A stretch of 35,353 nucleotides of DNA. Source: Hyphomonadaceae bacterium (GTDB lineage: Bacteria; Pseudomonadota; Alphaproteobacteria; Caulobacterales; Aquidulcibacteraceae). The stretch spans positions 1 through 35,353 of the forward strand of contig JAKFYF010000057.1 in the NCBI GenBank assembly GCA_021731005.1, given 5' to 3'. The notes beneath the pieces were generated by a model that searched no databases, was not told the origin of the DNA, and worked only from the letters and a program-made list of their open reading frames with translations. Positions 35,313 through 35,353 of this stretch are shown here, in pieces. Each line of letters begins with the position of its first letter. Within the stretch, counting starts at the first letter, position 1. Made by a program: the position numbers and the translations under genes.

Positions 35313-35353
35313 TCGGCAAACAGGATGGCAAATTGGCTCATCGCCTCGGTCCA
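35288..35353 (-). CDS. C-terminal end of an IS256-like transposase (partial)
   Basis: Reading leftward from the window edge, the frame gives WTEAMSQFAILFADRFPGSA and ends with an Arg and TGA at 35288-35290. The W-x2-A-x2-QFAI-x-F-x-DRF pattern resembles the end of IS256-family (MULE-type) transposases. Only 21 codons are visible, so the assignment is tentative; the adjacent terminal-repeat-like sequence supports it. Confidence 0.45.
   Translation of the reverse strand, partial: WTEAMSQFAILFADRFPGSAR

Larger units (their letters stand above)
35228..35353 (-). mobile_element. Probable IS256-family element, end only (runs off the window)
   Basis: GGGTATGTCCGATCCTTTGTGTAAG at about 35228-35252 has the shape I associate with IS256-family terminal repeats (TGTCCGA, short gap, TTTGTGTAA). 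It is followed after about 35 bp by the C-terminal end of a minus-strand frame resembling that family's transposase tail. Only this end is in the window, so the outer boundary and target duplication cannot be checked. Confidence 0.5.

Overview
The window looks like the chromosome of a GC-rich alphaproteobacterium, probably Caulobacterales or Hyphomonadaceae-like. The signs are the protein families (Fur with an HHDHL motif, a PraR/PhrR-type regulator beside metK, a fused malic enzyme-phosphotransacetylase), many GTG or TTG starts, and a dense gene order (glnD-murJ-trpS-usp-nfu, then tsaB-rimI-fur-miaB-phoH-ybeY-corC-lnt-xre-metK) that I recall from that group. Taxonomy is inferred from gene content and recalled synteny, not from a search.

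Layout. 1-970: 3'-truncated PfkB-family (adenosine kinase-like) gene on the minus strand. 1147-6771: comM/yifB, a Mg-chelatase-like AAA+ gene linked to natural transformation, cut in two by a transposon of about 4.1 kb (2068-6158) with 25-bp near-perfect terminal inverted repeats and a direct repeat of up to 10 bp at the target. Removing the element restores a 507-codon frame. The element encodes an IS1595-family DDE transposase and several passengers: a DUF6471 protein, a two-helix membrane protein, a ribbon-helix-helix protein, a DUF3892 protein, small membrane peptides, and a tRNA-Cys-like gene with an abnormal anticodon arm and its own intrinsic terminator. 6799-15742: hybrid histidine kinase, AmpG-like permease, malic enzyme (minus), mutS, and a small membrane protein (minus). 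15877-22454: glnD, murJ, trpS, a universal stress protein, and an Nfu-type Fe-S scaffold. 22605-32283: a small unknown gene, then a tightly overlapped housekeeping operon from tsaB to metK (tRNA modification, Fur, ribosome maturation, lipoprotein acylation, SAM synthesis), followed by an O-methyltransferase.

32287-35353 is a second accessory patch around malate dehydrogenase. It holds a DUF433/DUF5615 toxin-antitoxin pair whose toxin is broken by several frameshifts, an intact Fic AMP-transferase gene preceded by an array of TGTCCA/TGGACA half-sites in strictly alternating orientation and near helical phasing, and the end of a probable IS256-family element running off the right edge.

The strongest candidates for something undescribed are (a) the transposon-borne tRNA-Cys-like gene with a GGC anticodon and (b) the phased operator array in front of fic. 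No CRISPR array, rRNA, replication origin or riboswitch was seen.
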